Position numbers and translations under genes: made by a program. The notes beneath the pieces are model-generated. The model was not told the origin of the DNA. It searched no databases and worked only from the letters and a program-made list of their open reading frames with translations. A DNA stretch of 11,380 nucleotides from Phoronis ovalis (Eukaryota; Phoronida; Phoronidae), in the NCBI GenBank assembly GCA_028565635.1, contig JAOXYB010053735.1, positions 1-11,380 of the forward strand, given 5' to 3'. Shown one piece after another: positions 8,947-11,380 of the stretch (position 1 is the first letter of the stretch; every line of letters starts with the position of its first letter).

Positions 8947-9665
8947 AATCAAATGTAGCTTTTTGTACATTTACTAACTCTTTCCACCTTAAATGATTTC
9001 ATACAGGACAGATGATGGTAATTAGACCCCAGGGAACTGGTCTGTTTCATGAGATGGGTGAAGCCACTCAGTCTCAAAATGCACCCATATTGCTAGGCAT
9101 TTTGAAAAATTGCCCCATTTCTAGCATTAATACACATTTGGGTGCCACATCTCCAAAGTCTTCATATATGTAAGTCCACCCCCCCCCCCACAAAAAAAAT
9201 AAACAAGTAGACCTAACTATTTTTTCTTAAAACTAAGATTAAGTTTTGTGGATGAAATTCATATTGGATTAATATATGTATTTTTTTTTAAATTTAATGA
9301 AGTGCAACAATTGAAGTTTACCACAGAACTATACCATACAGGTATAACATCCCATTAGGTTTATCTTGTCACTCGAATAATAAAGAACAGGTAAAAATAA
9401 CCACGATCCTTTTTGGGGAAACTTTCTTTAAAAAATTGCCTCATCCTCTGACAATCATCCTGACTTGTACTAATGAATGTCCATTTCCTAATAATCCAAC
9501 CATCCCAGGATCTGTGCACATGTTAAATTTCAAAAGTGACAAAAAGGAAAGTTTATGTGATTAGGCAATTAAAGTGATAAAGTGTCTTTTTTCCAGGAGT
9601 GTCAGTGATGGAAAACTAATGATGAGTTAGTATAACATTGTGATCACATTTCTTGTTGCTTTTAG

Positions 9666-9721
9666 ATAAAGATCTCCAACTGAGCGAGTCTGAAAGTGAC
9701 AGTGAAAGTAATAGTGATTGA
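9666..9721 (+). CDS. Eaf: Terminal coding exon, probable ELL-associated factor (EAF) C-terminus (partial)
   Basis: A strong acceptor (TTTCTTGTTGCTTTTAG, AG at 9664-9665) precedes an exon entered in phase 1. It encodes a split residue, then KDLQLSESESDSESNSD and TGA at 9719-9721. Vertebrate EAF1 and EAF2 end in a very similar DLQLSESxSDSDD motif directly before the stop. EAF proteins bind ELL-family elongation factors and stimulate RNA polymerase II elongation in the nucleus; the acidic Ser/Asp/Glu tail belongs to their activation region. The frame cannot extend upstream past the acceptor, since TGA lies at 9641-9643, so splicing is required. The N-terminal EAF domain exons were not found in the window and may lie in divergent short exons or outside it. 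The match rests on about 10 residues. Confidence 0.5.
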
Positions 9722-11380
9722 TCCATTGTACAGGGCCATAATAGCCTTTTAACATGCCGGTGAATGCAGTGAGATAACAGGATCCAACAGCAGCAAGTCA
9801 AATGTTATTGTCAGGAATCCAACTTTGATGACATTGTATTGAAAATGTGACAATGTCTTATTACAGTCGCTGGATTGTACAGGGAATGTTATGCGAGATG
9901 TAAAATTATTACACGATTTAATTGGCTGTGTTTGGGCTAAAACATGAATTGCACAAAGACGCATTTAAAAAAATTACCTCCCAAACATTGGTGTGGCTGG
10001 ATGCAACTGGAACAGTTGTCCACGATAAACAAGGATTAAGTATGTTTAAAGGAAGCAATGGAACTCAACAAGTTGTTAACGAATCTTGTTAATAATAGAA
10101 GGTATCAGTATTACACATATAATTATGTTAATGACTTTTCCCATTTGTTAGGAGTGGGTGGTACTATGTAATTTGCACAAGAACCGCAATGTTCTTTGTA
10201 CAGAAATAACAGGACAACGGATGTGTCAAGGTTTTAAAAATTCACAACTATACAAATGTAAATCAGTGTTTTTTTTAAAGCTTCTGTCTACTTAGTTATA
10301 AATCAATCAGCGTGATATTCTTAGAAGGCTGTTTGAAATGTCAAGTAAGGAGTGACTTTCACTTTTGCAATTTAAAAATAAGTTTTAAAAATATTTATAT
10401 CTACTTCAAACTTTAATCAATAATTCTGTCATTATGGAGCAACATAGTGATTTTTGTATTTGGGACTTAAAATGAGTCCTTGAAAAACTGCAAACATCAG
10501 TTTATCCGGTTTGTTTTCTGAATGTGTAATTTAAGTTTTAAAAATATAACAAATTTGCATACATAAATTATTTTAAATATTTGTGTCACTTTTAAAGTGT
10601 TTTTTTTCTTAAAAGTATTAGCTTTGTCATAACATGCCTGTAAATGTGTCAGGCTACTTCTAACAATTTTCAACAATGATCCCAACCTATTATCTGAACA
10701 GGTAAGCATAAGGCAAGCGGATGCATGATTACACAAAAATAATAACCAAATTTTATTTCTTGTAAAATTTGTCAGAATGCATGTTGTCACGTTGTACAAG
10801 TACACATTTTGGTTATTAAACTTGTAAAGTTCAATATTATAATTAGTAACAGGATTTGCAAGTTTACTAACAATCTCAGCTAACAATCTATTCAAATCAG
10901 TCTGTAAGGTAATGATTGAAAAATTTGGTGGTGTTACCGTAGGTTGCTTCATTCCCTTGCTTTCGAGACCAAGTGTCAGTTTTCTCGAGATTGTGACCAT
11001 TCAAAACACGCTGCTTGAATCTTACTTTAAACAAATATAAATAACAATATATTTTAAAATATATGCTATCTAATTTGCACTTCATATTTGAGGAAGTCGC
11101 ATTGTGTATACTTCATAACCAAACTATACAGTTTGTGTGTTGTGAAAATCGATCAGTGGCATAGAATTGGTTAGACCATTGTTGAAGTAATATATTAATT
11201 GGTTTCGGAACTGTGTTAGTGACCTAACCATCCCTCAGCATACTACTTAAGATCAATTATCGCAGAGGGTTGAGAGATTGACAGGAATGCGCGTTATGTG
11301 GGCAGCAGTAGTTCATTTCTCTGAAATTATTAAGCAATGCTAAAAGTATATGATCTCCGGTCACTTTTACTTAATGTTTT
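9722..11380 (+). other. Probable EAF 3' UTR and flank; no clear gene
   Basis: Downstream of the TGA there is no canonical AATAAA on the plus strand. The nearest usable variant is ATTAAA at 10815-10820. Several short plus-strand frames look protein-like (for example 9919-10089), but they alternate between frames and none carries a recognised motif. A good plus-strand donor-like site, CAG|GTAAGC, lies at 10701 without a convincing exon before it. The only long open frame is on the minus strand (10497-11000), listed separately. Confidence 0.3.
10497..11000 (-). CDS. Unrecognised 167-codon open reading frame
   Basis: It is open from ATG at 11000-10998 to the stop at 10497-10499, with an in-frame TGA directly upstream (11003-11001). 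At this AT content, 167 codons without a stop is longer than expected by chance. The first half has balanced composition and a possible amphipathic helix (LQTDLNRLLAEIVSKLA). The last 40 residues are Lys/Ile/Phe-rich and look like translated AT-rich DNA. I recognise no domain. No convincing splice acceptor or promoter precedes it, and part of the opposite strand (about 10840-11035) is also open. It could be a relic, an antisense chance frame over EAF 3' sequence, or a fast-evolving gene. Confidence 0.2.
   Translation of the reverse strand: MVTISRKLTLGLESKGMKQPTVTPPNFSIITLQTDLNRLLAEIVSKLANPVTNYNIELYKFNNQNVYLYNVTTCILTNFTRNKIWLLFLCNHASACLMLTCSDNRLGSLLKIVRSSLTHLQACYDKANTFKKKNTLKVTQIFKIIYVCKFVIFLKLKLHIQKTNRIN

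Larger units (their letters stand above)
6546..9664. other. Gene-poor stretch, possibly EAF intron
   Basis: No coding exon can be firmly supported. Isolated splice-like sites occur (acceptors near 8500, 8774 and 9596; donors near 7491, 9170 and 9390), but none bounds a frame that both joins 9666 in phase and resembles EAF. The stretch holds repeat copies, two minisatellites, a palindrome, and a C11 run (9179-9189) followed by an A8 run. Confidence 0.4.

Noticed and set aside
9008-9169. 53-codon plus-strand frame between an acceptor and GTAAGT
   Set aside because: Joining to 9666 in that frame gives an immediate stop. No similarity was recognised.
9290-9340. Possible upstream EAF exon ending ELYHT|GTATAA
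   Set aside because: It can join 9666 in phase, but its peptide does not resemble EAF and its acceptor is weak.
9597-9640. Second strong acceptor (TCTTTTTTCCAG) before the EAF exon
   Set aside because: Reading through to 9666 meets TGA at 9641 in the needed frame, and the following gap is too short for an intron. It could only be an alternative, non-EAF acceptor.

Overview
The window reads as AT-rich nuclear DNA of an invertebrate animal. It has one clear protein-coding gene with a spliceosomal intron, GT-AG splice signals, a mariner-type MITE, short tandem repeats and long gene-poor stretches. Nothing suggests a prokaryote: there are no operons, ribosome binding sites or densely packed ORFs. 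The receptor and repeats would fit a marine invertebrate such as a mollusc or other lophotrochozoan, but the sequence alone does not fix the phylum.

The main gene lies on the minus strand between 3787 and about 1810. It encodes a class A (rhodopsin-like) seven-transmembrane receptor whose spacing and TM6-TM7 sequence most resemble adenosine receptors and the related MECA group. A first exon (3787-2644) carries the extracellular N-terminus, all seven helices, helix 8 and the start of the tail. It ends at a GTAAGT donor. A 307-nt intron leads to a second exon (2336-1858) that continues in exact reading frame and adds a long hydrophilic tail with an NPVY motif, for a predicted 540 residues. A canonical AATAAA lies 25 nt after the stop codon. 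If the intron is retained, a TAA overlapping the donor ends the protein at 383 residues, so a short-tail form is also possible.

On the plus strand, a short terminal coding exon (9666-9721) follows a strong pyrimidine-rich acceptor. It encodes KDLQLSESESDSESNSD-stop, very like the conserved C-terminus of ELL-associated factor (EAF), a partner of the elongation factor ELL. Its upstream exons could not be found, so much of 6.5-9.66 kb may be EAF intron. A weaker plus-strand candidate gene end (about 5949-6073 spliced to 6500-6545) is also reported.

The rest is noncoding as far as can be seen. Positions 1-1284 hold a GC-richer patch of overlapping short reading frames and a 27-28 bp direct repeat. 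Positions 1287-1631 are a 345-bp mariner-like MITE with TA target duplications. Diverged copies of an old interspersed repeat lie near 4255-4450, 6759-6840 and 7003-7200. Minisatellites lie at 8693-8752 and 8881-8946. The segment from 9722 to 11380 is EAF 3' UTR or flank, with an unexplained 167-codon reading frame on the minus strand. No complete new biological system was found. The most interesting features are the receptor with diverged ligand-contact positions and its alternatively terminable signalling tail.
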